From: Poecilobothrus nobilitatus
Taxonomy: Eukaryota; Arthropoda; Insecta; Diptera; Dolichopodidae
DNA length: 64,000 bases
Reading direction: 5' to 3'
NCBI GenBank assembly: GCA_947095535.1
Contig: OX352773.1
Span: 258,377,590-258,441,589 of the forward strand
In this document: piece after piece, positions 33,890 to 48,624 of the stretch
Layout of the letters: the number at the start of each line of letters is the position of its first letter
How positions within the stretch are numbered: position 1 is the stretch's first letter
Notes under the pieces: generated by a model
What the model was told of the DNA's origin: nothing
Database searches by the model: none
The model's input: the letters and a program-made list of their open reading frames with translations, nothing else
Position numbers and translations under genes: made by a program

Positions 33890-36800
33890 TATTTTCAGAT
33901 TGAAATTAATCTTAGTATTAGAATCTGAGTTAGTATAACCATTTGAATATTGGAAATTTCGTAACTTTAAAAGACTGTATGTTTTGTAACGGATTTTATA
34001 AGACTTTTATTCACATTTTTTAAGGATATTTCATTGCTGTTAAATTTTATGTAAAGATTTTTACAAATTGACGGACAAGGTTTCAATTCTTTTAAAATAT
34101 ATAAAAAACAAAATCAAATGAGTTATTATTTGTTAATATATTTTTTAATTTCAACAATCATTTAAACTTATGCATTCAGAGACAACGAGAATTTTATAGG
34201 AAAAAAGAAAATTTCTTAAATCCTTTTTCTTTGTAAAAAAATAAAGCAAAAACAAATAGACAAAGCATAAATGAAATGTATTATATTGAATAAAAAAAAA
34301 AAAACAAACTGAGCAGATTTTTATTTTTTGTTCATATCCGATTCCTTTATTGTACAATTTTGTGCCATTACATAAAAACCTACAGGAAACTCTACAGGTT
34401 TTTTTTTTATTTATTTTATTCTGTTTTTGTACTTTTTTTTTGTCTTAGATTTTCAAGTAATTTTTCGTCTTTTTTTTCTGATTTTGTAACAATATGTGTA
34501 TGAATATGTATATATACTTAAAAAATTTTATAATATTGCATATAACAAAAACCAAAAAAAAAAAAAAAACACAATTCTTACGCATTTAAAGTAACTGTAA
34601 AATATATATAAAGTTATACATTCTCTAATACATTCTCTATATATGAAAGGTTATCATAGTGTCTATCTAGATAGAAAATATTTTTTCTTTTTATAATATG
34701 AAATGTTTTGTATTTTTGGTTTTTTTTTGTTTTTAAATCTGTTTCAAAGGTATCCTTCCGGTTGGCCTAAATCTGATCTAGCAGAAAGTTCTTTCATTTT
34801 TTGTTTGTTTGTACTTATATATAATAACGGTATACATTTGCATGGAAAGAACCTAAAAAATTAAATGAACGTAAATAAAGAATTGTATAAAAAAAAAAAA
34901 AGGAAAATAAAAAAAAAAGAACAATAATATAAAACAATGAAATCTGAAATAGTTTTGCGGTTTAAAATTGTTGGTTCATAACTTTACATAAAAAAAAACA
35001 AAGAAAATAAATAGAAAAAATTCTACGTTGAACCAAATTGAAAATAATATTTTTCCATGAAACTGATTTTGTTGGAGAATTAATGATAAAAAAATTGGAA
35101 AATGAAAATTTATTTGAAAAAGTAATTTTAAAAAGTATTGCAATTCTGAAAAATCTATGAGTTTTGATTAAAACTCGTAGATTAAACAAAAATTTAATGG
35201 TAATCTGTAGTTAGATGATACAAATAAAATTTAATATTGTGCTTGTACAAATAATTTAGACCTTAAATGATTTTATTTTTAAATAAAATGCTGACCAGTT
35301 ACAATTTAATGACATTTTGTACTTTATGATAATTTTATTTATGATTTTTAATTACATAAAACAATCTGATTATCATAATGAAATATTCTGCTAAATGTAT
35401 TTATTGTAAAGTAACATATCTAAAAAAAAAATCGGACAATAATTTTTCAAAATCGATAATAAAATTTTAAATTTAACATTTCATAAAAATCGGATAATGA
35501 ATGTTTTTTTTTTCATCATTATAGAGTTATTATGGGATTCTGAAGTAAAGGCGTATGAAATAAATTCAATATTTTGGTTTTATTTCATCATCAAATGCGA
35601 AATAAAGTCAAAAATCGAGAATTTTTTGAAATTGAAATAATGTCGAAATATAAAAAGAATAAAACTAATAATTATTTAAAGATCAAAGTACGTCGTTGAA
35701 CAATTACAGATGGAAGTTCGTCCAACATAATCTTATTAAATTAAAATCTCGTTATTCGAAATCAAGTTTCATTGCTGTTTGAAGTTAAATAACAAATAAC
35801 AAAGTAAAAGAAAAGACAACCGCTTGACCCAAACCGCCGTTAATTGATTTCAATTAAATTACTGAAATTTATAAGGAAAAATATGAAAGATTTTTATTTT
35901 ATTTTTATTAATTTTAAAGGGGAATAGTTCGAAAACAAAAAAAAATTATTAAAACAAAAGCTTTTGATTTTTTGACGTAGAATCCGAATTTGCATCGGAA
36001 AATACCCGTTCCCGTTTGAAAATTTCGGTTTCGGTGAATTTCCGGTCTAAAAAACTTATTTCCGGTCGTTTCCGTAACTTTAAAATATCACCAATCGAGA
36101 GAGCTCCCCCCCACTTAGTTAATAATTTTTTTTTTTATATTTTAAAATAACGACTCCTTCCCTTCTGAAAAAGCTGATATGCATGGTCTGGACTACCCTG
36201 TATACATACTTATATATGTAGTATGGAAAAAGCGTATAACACTGAATTTGTGACCAACTCTAAAATACTTTCTACTAATTTTACTTTAAAAAATTTTTCA
36301 ACATCACTTTAAATATTAAAATCTTGATTTTGTAATCAACTATGAAAGGTTGCTAAATACCAAATGAATAAAAATTATCATGTCTTGATTTTTTATGAGT
36401 TCTCTTTGTCAAATGGGGTTTTTACTAAATGGAAATCGATAAATTTATCGGAAATTTTTCCCGAAAGAAGCTCGCAAAGATACTGACTACAAGCTTCTGA
36501 TTTTATTATGGTAAATTTATTTATAACAGAGATTTAAGAAAAGAATAAAAATTTTTCAATCAAAAATTTACTTTCCATAAAATCTATGAAAAAAAAAACA
36601 CTACAATTTTTTGCAAATTTAAAAAAAAAAATTAACAATGTGAATTAAAACCAATTGGTTTCATTTCAATATGAAAACCATAATTAAAAAATTCAAGATT
36701 TTGACTTTATTTCACATTTGAAAAATAAATAACAAAAATCATATCATAATACATTAATTTGTTATATGACTATTTTCTTTTCATTCATAATTACGTAGGT

Positions 36801-37435
36801 TTATAAATGGGTGAATAAAAATTAATTAGAATTCTGCGACAACTTAGGTTTACTTTTCAACTTACTTTCAAAATAAAATTCAAGCTTTTGTGATATATGC
36901 ATATGTACCATAGATATATTATCCCTAGATAGACAATGAAGAAAATATTTTCAGTCAGTTTTGACAAACAGCTGAGTGAACAGTGCTTATGTATTGTTTT
37001 AGTTTCTTTAGAAATAGTTTCTTAAAAGATGAAATAGTTTCAATTCTAATTTTTTTAAAGTATTTTACCACTTATTTTGTTACTTTAAAAGTGTTTATAA
37101 TTTTTAATAACCTTAATTAAATTAAATTTTAATTTTAAAAATAAAATATATCAGTTATTAAGTAATATAAAATCTTAAAATCCTTTAAATGGAACTGGTT
37201 ATGCGAAACTGCTTTACATTATTTTAATAAATATAAACGAATGAATGAAGAGTATACAATATTATAAAATGCATATGTATTTTTTTGACTGAATACCTTA
37301 AGATAAAAAAATACATAAGAAAAAAAGAAACGACTATATATCTTCTTTCTCATCTATTAGTAATCTATCTGTGATATGTATACATATGACAGGGTTTTAT
37401 ATGATTTTGATTTAAATACAAAAATTCTCACAATT
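33890..37435. other. AT-rich noncoding DNA with a GC-richer patch and a minisatellite relic
   Basis: No gene is seen. At about 35985-36115 the repeated words 'tttccggt', 'cggtttcggt' and 'tttccgt' form a GC-richer patch of unknown origin. At about 36225-36360 diverged units of the 'gattttgtaa.caactttaaaat' minisatellite occur without the rest. A 14-bp palindrome CGATAAATTTATCG lies near 36447. Confidence 0.5.
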
Positions 37436-37439
37436 ATTT

Positions 37440-37540
37440 ATGGTATAAAAAACCAAGGTTATAACTAAATACTTGCCGGAGTCATGAAGGAAGCAAAATT
37501 AGCAAATTTTTCATAAATGTACTAAAAAGTAAAAAATTAA
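37440..37540 (-). repeat. Fragment of dispersed repeat family B
   Basis: 'acttgccggagtcatgaaggaagcaaaattagcaaatttttcataaatgta' aligns with the central block of copy 1 ('gtgccggagttatgaaggtagaaaaatcgtgcaaaattttg'). Confidence 0.45.
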
Positions 37541-37544
37541 ATAG

Positions 37545-40500
37545 ATCGTGTAGAGAAACGTTATACGCACAGAATACAGATTTTATAAGTTAGAGAGATT
37601 TTATAAAAGCTGTATGCTACTAAAAGTGAATAAAAAACGAAAACAATTAATTCCACATTCTAAAAAGTGAATTTGAGTCAAAAACTGAAAATTAATAAGT
37701 ACTTAAAGAATAAAGCTAATTAAAAATTTTATTGTTCATTTTAATTTATATTAAACGTAAACATGCCATTATCCGAATACAAAAATATTGAATTTTTTAA
37801 ATTTGTTTCTAATTAGAAAAGATTTTATTACTGGAAACTGATTAGCCCTAAACATTTTTTACTCTAATTAAAAAGAATACACCTGGTTAAAATTAATTTA
37901 TCCTTTTTATTTTTTGTTTTTTGTTTGAAAATAAAAAGCAATAATAAAATACAAAATAATAATTAGGTGAAATTAAATAAAAAATAGATATAATAAAAAA
38001 AAATTTTTTTTCCTTTGACATTTAAAGTGTCATTTTAACATAGTAAAAATGTCATCTAACCTAAAAAAAAAAAAAAAACAAACATACAAGTGTTAAAAAT
38101 AATTTGCGCTTTATTTTTCTTTTCACAAAAAATTTAACTAAAAATAATAATTATTAGCAAGACTTGATTGTTGCTCGGTTGGTTATCATTGTCCATTGCA
38201 ACCTAAGTATGAAAATGATTTTCTCTGTCATAATCTGTTCTTTTGCTACTTCTAAAACAACAATTATTTTTTTTTTATTTTTGTTTGCGTTTTTTTAAAG
38301 AATATTTTTATTTTTTTTTTTATTATTTGTGTATACATAGGTATATATACTTGTATTCATATAAATATATATATATATTTTTCTATGAGTGTTTATTCTT
38401 TAAAGTTAAATACCGTTACGAAAAATAATAAAAAATAAGGTAAAAAAGAATAAAATGAAAAAAAAAAGAAAAAAAAAAATAAACATAAATACGGACCTAC
38501 AGGAAAGAAAAAAAAGAAAAAAAAAGTGACATCAAAAATAAGGAGTGGCTATTATGTTGACCTAGAAAGAAATATAACGGTATTTTGTTTTATTTTAGTA
38601 GAAAATAAATAATTTAAGTAAACCTTAAAGAAAAATTTTAAAGTGCATCACAGGATAGCAAAAAAAAAAATAATATTTAGATACATAGATATAATATATT
38701 TAGTTGTAGTCAGAGATATGTATTTCAAAGATGTCTTTTTTTTATAATTACTTTTTTTATTTAAAAAAAAAAAAAAATGCAACATTTTTATATGATTCTG
38801 AAATTTTATAATATTCTTTAATTTTAACTTTTTAAGTTGTTTTTATTTTTTTTTTTAAAATGTAGAGAAATTTCTTTTTCATTTTAAAAGAGGATAGTTT
38901 AATTTTATTTGATAAGCATTAAATCAACAAATTGTTAAAAAACAAGTGTTGCATTTATTTTAAAGATTACTTGGCAATTAAAATGGACGATACTTAAAAC
39001 TTTAAATTATACTAAAAAATAACAAAAAAAAAAAACAAAATGGATTAATTCCTTCATCCTTTATAAGAAAGATCAAGGCATAAATGTAATGTAGATGTAA
39101 TTATTGTAATTACATTCTTTTAAAATAAAATAAAAAAAATTATTTCATCTTTATCATAAAAAAAACTAAAATCTTTATCACAAAAAAAAACTTAACATTT
39201 TGTTACAACTTTTTTAATAAATCTTTTATAAAATTCAGTAAAATAAAATGCAGTAAATAAAAATTCAGTAAAAAACAAAAAAAAAAAACAGTAAAATCCA
39301 GTAAAAATATTTCTAATAGATTTCAATAGTGATTATCTACAGATATACTGAATTTTCATTTACTAAATATTACAGAAAATTTTTCCGCGAGATGGACTTG
39401 TCAATTATCGAAATCTAATTAAATTAAATTAAACGTCTAATTTGTAAAAATATATTTTGTTTATGTAAGGAAGAAATTTATTTTATGTTTTAATAGAATT
39501 TTTTTTATTTATTTGAATGCATATTTTTGTGTTGGATTTTTTTTTTACAGGATTTTGTAGATATATTTTGTAACAGCTACAAAATAAAAAGCGGATATCC
39601 CTTTGTGTTATTTTTGAATTATTTGAAATTAATAGGTACTATCTGCGATATGTAAGTATATTTATGTACTTAGTCAATATAAGTAATATAGTTAAATAAT
39701 ATAAATTTTTGTTTGTTAAAATAAAATAAATGAAGAAAAACCTTTAATTGTTTAAATTTTACTTTAAATAAAAAAAATCTAGTAAAATCACTGTTGTAAA
39801 ATTTTGTTTTAAATATCTTTTAAACTATATATATAATATAATGTATACTACAATTTTGAAACTATTTCTGTCTAATTAAAAACGAAACTTAAAACTAAGT
39901 TTAAAAAACATTTTTAAATTATCTTTTTTTTTTAAATCATCTTTTTTTTTCCAAGTCTCAAAAATTTTTTTCGTAAAAGGGTATAATTATTTTATTATTA
40001 AATATTTAAATCATCATTCATTCATTAGTTTGTTATCACGCGATTTTTCTCTATTGTTCTTATTCTTTTTGTTTTTTTGTCCTCTTCCTTATTCTTTTGT
40101 TTGAAAATAATTAAGACAATAAAAACATCCAATTTATAAAAAAAACTGAAAAATCCAATTATTTTATGTCCTTAAGTAGTCATATATATATTATATAAAT
40201 GTACATGTATCTTTCAATTATTTAATATACGTGTGCATGAGTTTTTCATTTGGTCCTTCCCTTTATCATTCTAATTTTCCGAGAGTTATACTTATTAAAT
40301 AAATAATTTTTATTTTTTTTTTGTTTGTGCTCATTTCATTTTTATCCTGGCTGCCTGTCATAATATAAAATGTTAGAAAAATTTTTTTATTTTTGGGTAC
40401 ATATATATATAATATGTATTATTATTATTATATTACAATAGTTGGTACATATATTTCATATATTTTCAATTTATAGATATGTATATGGTACTATAGATAT

Positions 40501-43500
40501 AAGGTACTTGTATATTATTTTGTATGTATATATAAACCACTTTTACTTAACAATCACATATGTCGCAGTACTTAAGTTAAATTTTTTCTAATTTAACATG
40601 AAACCATTTGCCATCCTTTTTCTACTAATTTTTCATCTTTTTCCATATTTTCATTTTTATTTTTCTTTCATTTTAATTCAATGTTTTATAACTTACTTGA
40701 ATATTTCTTGACATTCACAGTTTTTTTTTTTTAGCTTATAAAATTCTATATATCTATAGCTATATGTTTTGTTAAATAGTATACATAAATATAATATATA
40801 AGTGGGAATTTAATAAATTGAAACGAATATTTATGCATATTATGTATATGAGGATCTATAAAGGGTTTAGTTACGAATTGAACATGCGGCCTCTACAAAT
40901 ATTAAAATTTTTGTATTCGGGTTATGTTTTCTGTTCGGTTGACGTTTTCTTAGAACATATACTTTTATCAGAAGAATTTCGAAGAAAATTCGTCTAATAA
41001 GTAATTAAACACGAATGTTTCAGGCATAACATATGACTTAGTTAAAGTATAGTTTACCAGTAAATAAAATAAGGACTAAATAACAAATAATTCTAGTTTG
41101 GATTCAATATCTTAATTAGAGATGAAAAATTATTAAATTTATTTCCTGCCAACTCAATGAATTAATAAGGGTCTTCACATATAAAAGAGTGCACTGAAGG
41201 AAAATAAAATCGAAAAATGCTACGTTACGTGGACGATCAAAGAAAAAAAATGACAGTTTAGAGAAATGTTTATTTGGTATCTTTTCAAAAATGTTTGATT
41301 AGTATTTTTTAAAAATGTCAAATTGAAAAAAAAACAAACTTCAAAAATATTTGCAATAGTCAATATTTGAAATATGTATACAATATTGTTGATGGTTGAT
41401 GTCTAGGATAAAATATCGTTACAATATATTTTTTATACAGGAAAGAACAACAATTTCTGTCAAAATTTCAACGATTCTTCGATGCTATGATGCAAGACAA
41501 GTTTCCATTTTTACATGAAGACCTTTAATAAGTAATGAATCAAATTCTATATGACTATTAAAGATTGAGTTGTAAAAAATATCTATTTAACATAAAAATT
41601 AATATAACAATATGTTCAGATTTATAAAATAGAGAGTTAAATAAAAATAACGTTTATGGATTGGTAGAAATCATTTTTCAGATGACATGAAATTCAAAAT
41701 TTGACTTAATAACAATTAAAAAGATTCTATAACTGAGATAATGCCGTTTATGAATAATATCAAGGTCTATTTACTAAACAATATTATTGTACTGTAATAA
41801 TTGAAAATGATTATTTTTGTTTACAATTAATAAAATATAACTATATATAGGTCAGACAAAATAAATTTTTAAAAATTAATATGATATACCTATAACACCA
41901 GTATGTAGATACACCACATATATATATAGATAATATCTGGTATATATTTTAAATCTTTTCATTTTAAATTAACATTTGGTTTATAAATATCTCATTAGTT
42001 TTTTGTCCCTCAGGATAATTATACTTGAAGTATTTTTTTTTTGTTTTGTATTTGAAAATAAAATCTTAAGAACAAATTTTTAAAAAATTATAAAAATTTT
42101 TTCGTTTTACCTGTGCGAAAAAACAAAAAAAAAAAAAAAAATTAAATAAATAACCAATTTAAGTGCTGGTGTTATCCCTTGTGTTTAAGACATATATAAT
42201 ATAAATTTTGCTATTTTTTTTTTTTTGCCCTTCTATTTATTTTTTATGAGAAAATATTTACGAAGGACTGAAATAAATCTATATTAATATTTTTTTCTAG
42301 CTTGTTATTAAACATTTCTCTTATGTATTATATACAGATCTACAGAAGAAGAAGAACAAAAAAAAAAAAAGTAAAAACAATTTAATAAAAGTGAAATAAA
42401 GAAATATTATTATGATGACAAAAAATATTAGAGTTTTTTCTTACCCCATCTTATTATTTTTATATAGAGAATGAATAAGGACATAGCAATGATATGAGTA
42501 TTTTGAGTTATTCATACAAGGAATCTAAAAAGTATGTATGTACGATGTATGTATAAAGTGGTTATAAAGTAAAAAAAAAAAATAAAATAAAATAATAATA
42601 ATAATAATCACATAACATTTAAATAACTGCTGCCAAACAAAATCATAGAGCCTATACTTCTGAACTAAATTACACCTTTTATTACAGGTAATTTTTCTCT
42701 TCAAGTATGTATAAAGTATAATAGATATTTCTTATTTTTTGTTTAAGGAGTTATTTACAAATTATAGTACATAAATAAATATGTGGAGAATATTATGTAC
42801 ATACATTATGTATGTGTTTATAAATAACTCAAAAAAAATATATAAAAAATGGCTAGGATAATTTTCTCTTCTTTATAAAACACTAAATTTTGAGTAGTGA
42901 ATAAATGACAATAAGTGAATATCAAATTACAAATTAATTAATTTTGAAATAAATTTCAGTTTTAATAATGATTAATTCTTAATATTAGACATTTTTGTTA
43001 TTTAATTACTTCCAAAATGAAACGATTAGTATTCGAAGATTATTTTTAATTATGATGGTATTGTGAATTTGTTATTTATGATTTTGCTGCCACTTTTGAT
43101 AACAATTAAAGTTTTACGGTTTCAAGTCTGGTCATATTATAATAAAAATAATATGTAATATTTTATAGCTAATATTATACAATTAAAAATAAAATAAAAC
43201 AAAAAAATTATTTTAAATATAAACTAAAATATAAATAAATATATTTTATATTTATTTATATTTTAATTTATATTTAATTCCGGGGCTAGATAAGAGATGG
43301 CGCACAAAATAGCTTAAAAAATGTGTACATTTATAACTGATAATTATCTGCAAATAATTAAAAACAGCGAGTACGTACCAATGAGGGCCAATAATAAAAT
43401 TAATAATTCAAAGAACTTTAGAAATGAATTGACCGGGGGAAATTAAGAAAAAAAGGAAATCTATTGAAGTATTAGAATTGACAGAAACAGGGGGGGGGGG

Positions 43501-45375
43501 GGCGAACAAAATAAAAAAAAAATAAACAAAAAATTAAATTTGGTTAAACATTAAAAGAGTAAAAAATAAATACAAATCTCGGCACAACTTTTAAATTTTT
43601 TATGTATTGAATCATTATTTTTTTCAACTCACGGATGAAACTTGCTATTGTAATGAGTATGACATTTAAAAGAAAAAAGCCTCTGAATTTAACCAAAACT
43701 GTTAAGTATATAAACTCATATTAAAAAAGAGTCATATTACCATTAAGTAATATTAAGAAAACTGAAAAAAAAAACATGTTATTATTAAGCCATCAATGTT
43801 TTAGTTTAGAGACAATAAAATATTTTCTACAATGCAAATCAAGAAATTTTAAAATCAAAAATGTCATACCCTCCACAAATTGAATTTATTATGTTTTGAT
43901 TCCAAAAATCACGAATATATTATAAGGTATTCTTATGATTGGTATACTTTAAAAGAAATGGAAAACTTTTCCCAACAACCAAACAACATCTAAATATAAT
44001 TATTATATAAAATTTATTATTTTTTGTTTTTTCACGGTATGTGAAAAATTATTTCTATATACTATAAATGTTCATTAAAACATCAGTATACAAATACTAG
44101 GGGTTGAATTTACTGTTATCCATTTAGAAAATTATACAAAACAAATTTTTATAAGATGTAGGAGGGAAAAAGAAAATTCTTAAAAATAACTATCTACCAA
44201 CCATACCTTACTATTACAGCAGTAAACTAAAAAACAAAAAACAAAATAAAACAAAAAATGTAGAAAAAGAAAAGCAAAACAAAAAATGTTCAAATTAGGT
44301 AAAGTACCCATGTAAAACAGATACAAAACTTTACCTTAGTATAGAAAAAAAAAATAATATTAAAGAATATATTTAGATAATTGGTTTGGAAGAAGTTCAT
44401 CTCCTCACATACATAAATTTATTATATGGGTAAAACAAAAAAAAAAAAAAAAAAACCTCAGGAGTGAAACTTATAAATTATTAAATAAAATAAGAGAAAA
44501 ATTTTTTTTTTGACAGAAACAGAATAGGGGATTTAGTGGTATTCGAAAAAAAAAAAAATCAATAAAATAGGTCGTAGTAATTTGGTTTTTTCGTAATAGT
44601 GTCATTTTCTATTACACGCGCTCTCAAAATAAAACTCTTTTGACATATTTTATTAATTGTAATCGGAATTCATATTATTATATGCCAACCATATTTGGAA
44701 ATATAATTCATTGAACATAAGTCATATATAATGTGTGTAAGACTTAATAAAATCTGCGTTTCTTTTCTTTTCACTTCAGATTAAATCAATAGAAAATGCG
44801 AAAATTCAAATGCCAAAAAGAAATGAAACGGTAAATAATAAATTCAAATGCAGGAGCACAGGAAAAAATACATTTTTCTTATAAAAAGAAAAAGTTTTTT
44901 GACAGTCTAATTAATGTTTCGTATTATAGTTATATAGTATAAAACCAAAAACAAAAAAAAAAAACTTTTAAATACTTAACTAGGTACTATATACTATTTT
45001 TAGAGTATGAAATTTCATTTCAAAGTTTGGCAATACATAACGTTATATATAGAGAAAATTTTGGCGTTAACCACTTTTGATAAGAAATACTTAATGGAGG
45101 AGGGAAAAGGAAAAAATTAAAAGTTTTTATTATAATAATCTCTAAGATTTTAAATGTAATTTAATACGATAATCAAATTATTAAAATATATACAGTAAAA
45201 GATTTACATTTAGTGTTATGATTTTTTTAAATATTGTTTTAGATTTGGTTTTTTGTTTTTAAATTTATGTATTTTGAACTTGTACATGCTGCTGTTGCAA
45301 ACATTTAATTATTATTATTAAAACAGTTTACTTTTATAATTCATGCATTTTTACTGATACCCCCTGTACTGTTCT
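37545..45375. other. Long anonymous AT-rich noncoding stretch
   Basis: Nearly 8 kb without a recognisable gene or transposon. Simple sequence includes A-rich runs at 38450-38530, TATATA and (AAT)n tracts (42590-42608), and a run of 13 G at 43490-43502, the only long G tract in the window. Paired short words such as 'gacatttaaagtgtcattttaacat' (about 38017) make small palindromes. ORFs of up to 61 codons are low-complexity. Confidence 0.55.
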
Positions 45376-45379
45376 TCAG

Positions 45380-45900
45380 TATCTATAAGACAAAAAATTA
45401 AGTAATTAAAATCATTGATGATTTTTAGATTAAAAAAAGACTTAACGTCTTTAAATTATCATCGAACTATAGCAGCTGTTTGCCTTCTCTATGCTCTATG
45501 TAAATATATTTTGGATGACGTCTCCAATGAAATTAAAATTATTATGCCAAAATCAAACACTTCGAATAGAATACTAGTAGAGTAGTTTAAGGCCATTAAT
45601 ATTATACTGTAGTTCTTATTAGAACTAGTATACTGAAATAACCAAAATGCATACACTATAACACGAATCTCTGCATTGTGGGGTACAATACCATAATTTG
45701 TATTTTTTGGCCCGAAAAAAATCAAATCTAAAAAAAAATCAACCTCTTATTACAACACATATATTATATTCTCACTACAGAATTAAAAAAAAAACAAAAA
45801 CCAAACCTTATGGCACCCCTATCCTATTCTTACTCCATAGCCACTATACACTGCCATTAAGGTGTTAGAGTATCATTCCATTGTATTTATTACAGAGGGG
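45380..45900. other. GC-richer island of unknown origin
   Basis: Less AT-rich than its surroundings, with a 78-codon minus-strand ORF (45489-45725) containing VPHNAEIRVIVYAFWLFQYT and ending LETSSKIYLHRA. The residue mix looks more protein-like than the usual K/F/I noise here, but I recognise no family. It may be a transposon fragment or part of a long terminal repeat. No ends were found. Confidence 0.3.
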
Positions 45901-45904
45901 GAGA

Positions 45905-46450
45905 AGTGTTTAATGAGTAAAAATCTTGCACTGCCAAGAAGTTATAGATTTTTTTAGTGTCTTTCGAAGATTTCAACAATCTTCAAGCAGAAAGTAAAAG
46001 AATATTACCAGTCCGTTATAAGAATTACAGATTTTTGACAAGAACATTGCAGAAAATAAGAATGCTCTTTTATGACCAGTTTTAATCTAAACCAATATTT
46101 CTTCAAAAAGAAAATTACTCCATTTATTTTTTACAGCTAAAATTTTTGGAAAATATCAAAATATGCGTTTCAAAAAAAGATGAACACTGAATTCAGTTAG
46201 TTTCCGGTATAATCTTGTCAAATTTATTCATCTCGGTGGATCATTAAAAATGAATATTTATATTTATGTATATTAAGTGAGAAAATAAATTTTATATTCA
46301 TATCTATAGGTTTGCTGGCGAAATTTGGAAAATTGAAACCAAGTACTGCATTATCGTACATTTTTTATGTGCTATTTTGCGATTATGCTTTATTTTGTAT
46401 GTGCTATTAAACTTTAAAGTGTTCAGTCATTCATATCAAATATATAATTT
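45905..46450. other. Anonymous AT-rich noncoding DNA
   Basis: No gene or repeat is recognised. Confidence 0.55.
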
Positions 46451-46454
46451 ATTA

Positions 46455-47065
46455 AACAAGGCAGTATGTAAATATTTTTGATATTTTCAAAAAGACAATA
46501 AAAGCATTTTTACTATACTTTTATGCTGTATGTACTTTTATACTTTTGCTAGACCACTTAGATTGTGATTACTTTTAGATAAAAATTTTTAATTTGTTTT
46601 AGATTTTTTTTTTATCTACGAAGAAGAAAATCTACAATGAACTCTATATAATTAAAAATTTTTTTAAAAACATGTAAAAATATAAATTAACGCAGATGTC
46701 TAATAAGAGGAAATTTTCGATTTTTGAACACTAATTAAACAGGGGGCAGTACAAATATTTTGTCTGAGGTAACTTATCTATATCTATTAGTTCTTAAATA
46801 TCTTCCTCAGTTCCCAAAATTGCAAAAGATTCTGAATCAATGCGTCCTCGAAATACGGGGAAATCAAAATTTTGCGCAATATTATTTTCACATAACGGTA
46901 AATTTACATTTATAAATGGATTTATTTTGAGCAGAACTTGTGATATAATCATTTGAGAATTTTCAATTAGAATGATATAGGAGGATTGTTGAGGAGTTTT
47001 TTAAACAGATGAACGAACGGAAGTACAAAGTGAAAATAATAAGGAAATTTTTATCAGTTTTTCTA
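46455..47065 (-). repeat. Dispersed repeat family B, copy 4
   Basis: The shared blocks are 'aacaaggcagtatgtaaa', 'gggggcagtacaaatattttgtctgaggtaacttatc', 'gaaatcaaaattttgcgcaatattattttcacataacggtaaattta' and 'aacagatgaacgaacggaagtacaaagtgaaaataataaggaaatttttatcag', in the order of copy 1. Confidence 0.6.
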
Positions 47066-47069
47066 TAAC

Positions 47070-48620
47070 ACCTAATATACTTATTATTATTTCTAATGCG
47101 ATTTAGTGTTAAATATTGAAAATTTTTTTATACTAATTTGTCTATTATTGTCCTGATCCTATTTCTCAATTTTTCGTTTTTGTATCTGTAAGATAACGAT
47201 ATAAATCAATCTGTTTTTCTAATGTGTTCTACTAATCTATAGTCTAACTATATAATACATAATCTAATCTAGAATTCTACTAAATAGAAAAATTCTAGTG
47301 ATTCAGTTTAAACAGGAAATGGAAAAGATGAGAACAAGTGTTAATTAAACCGTCATATTTTGCAAAAATTAATTTGTTTAAAAATATTTTTATATCAGAT
47401 TGAAACTTTACATTATTCTTGAATATACTTTAAATTTTTAAAATTTAACACTGTTAGTTTTTAATTCTTAATTATTTATTGTTTCCATCGAAAATTTATA
47501 TTTTAATTTTTTGTTAGAAAAAAAAAAAATTTAAAAATTAAAAAAAAAAAATATTTTTTTGGCAAAAAAATCTAAAAATAACACTTGCGTTTTAAATTGC
47601 GTAAGTTTTTATTTAATACTTCAAAGATGATTTTGTGCTTGCTTTTTGCACATAGTTATGTTATATATACACATTTAAAAACGATAAAAAATTGCGTACT
47701 AAGAATAGTATCAAAGTTTTTTTGTCTAAAAAAAAAAAAAAAAAAAAAAAAAATAACAAAAGAAAAAAAAAATATAACCGAATAAACTAAAGAACTAAAG
47801 ATGGTTTATCGCTTTAAAAATTTTTTTTTACTTTGGTAAAAAAATATATACATATTGGGTAGTAGATGTACCAAAAAAAATTATTAACTAAAAGTAAAAT
47901 TATATATACATACATATGTAAGTATATATTATGTATCTAAAAAGTATATAGATTGCCAAAAATACCGAATAAGTGTCGAAGGTCAGCGGAATAATAGCCT
48001 CTAAAAAAAAAAAAACAATACTTTTTTAAATAATATTTTTTTTTTGGTTTTTTTTTTTGTTTTTATCTCATAATTTATGACTCATTATCTTTTAAGTTGA
48101 TTCTGATGTTTTGGTTAGAAAACGAAATTTTAAGTCGCGATGAATGATAACGCATATTTTATGTTTTTTAGTTGTAATTTAATTGTTTGAAAAATAAAAA
48201 AATAAATAATAAAAAACTTCTATTGATTTTATAAAAAGTCGTGAGCTGTTTAATTATTGTATATGTACCTACTATGAAATATTTTTTTTTTGTATATTCT
48301 ATATAATTTTCATTGTAAAAGATTGGCAGATAGATACATAGTTGGTTTTTTTTTTTTTTTAATTTTATATCAAAAATTTTATTTTAAAGGTTAAAATTGA
48401 AATCATTAGGTATTTGTTAAATGACATTAGAAATATCTAAATTTAAAATTAAAGTATCTGTTGACGGGCATTTTTTAAAACAGCAATCAAACAATTTAAT
48501 AATTAGTAAAAGATTATGTTCTTGTATATGGGTAAGAAATTTAGTAAAATTCTATTAATTTCTTTAAATATTGATACAAAATTAAATCATTTTATTGATT
48601 GTCTCTTAAGAATCCATATT
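47070..48620. other. AT-rich noncoding DNA
   Basis: No gene is seen. It contains an almost pure A-run of about 24 (47729-47752) and many shorter ones. Confidence 0.6.
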
Positions 48621-48624
48621 GCAT

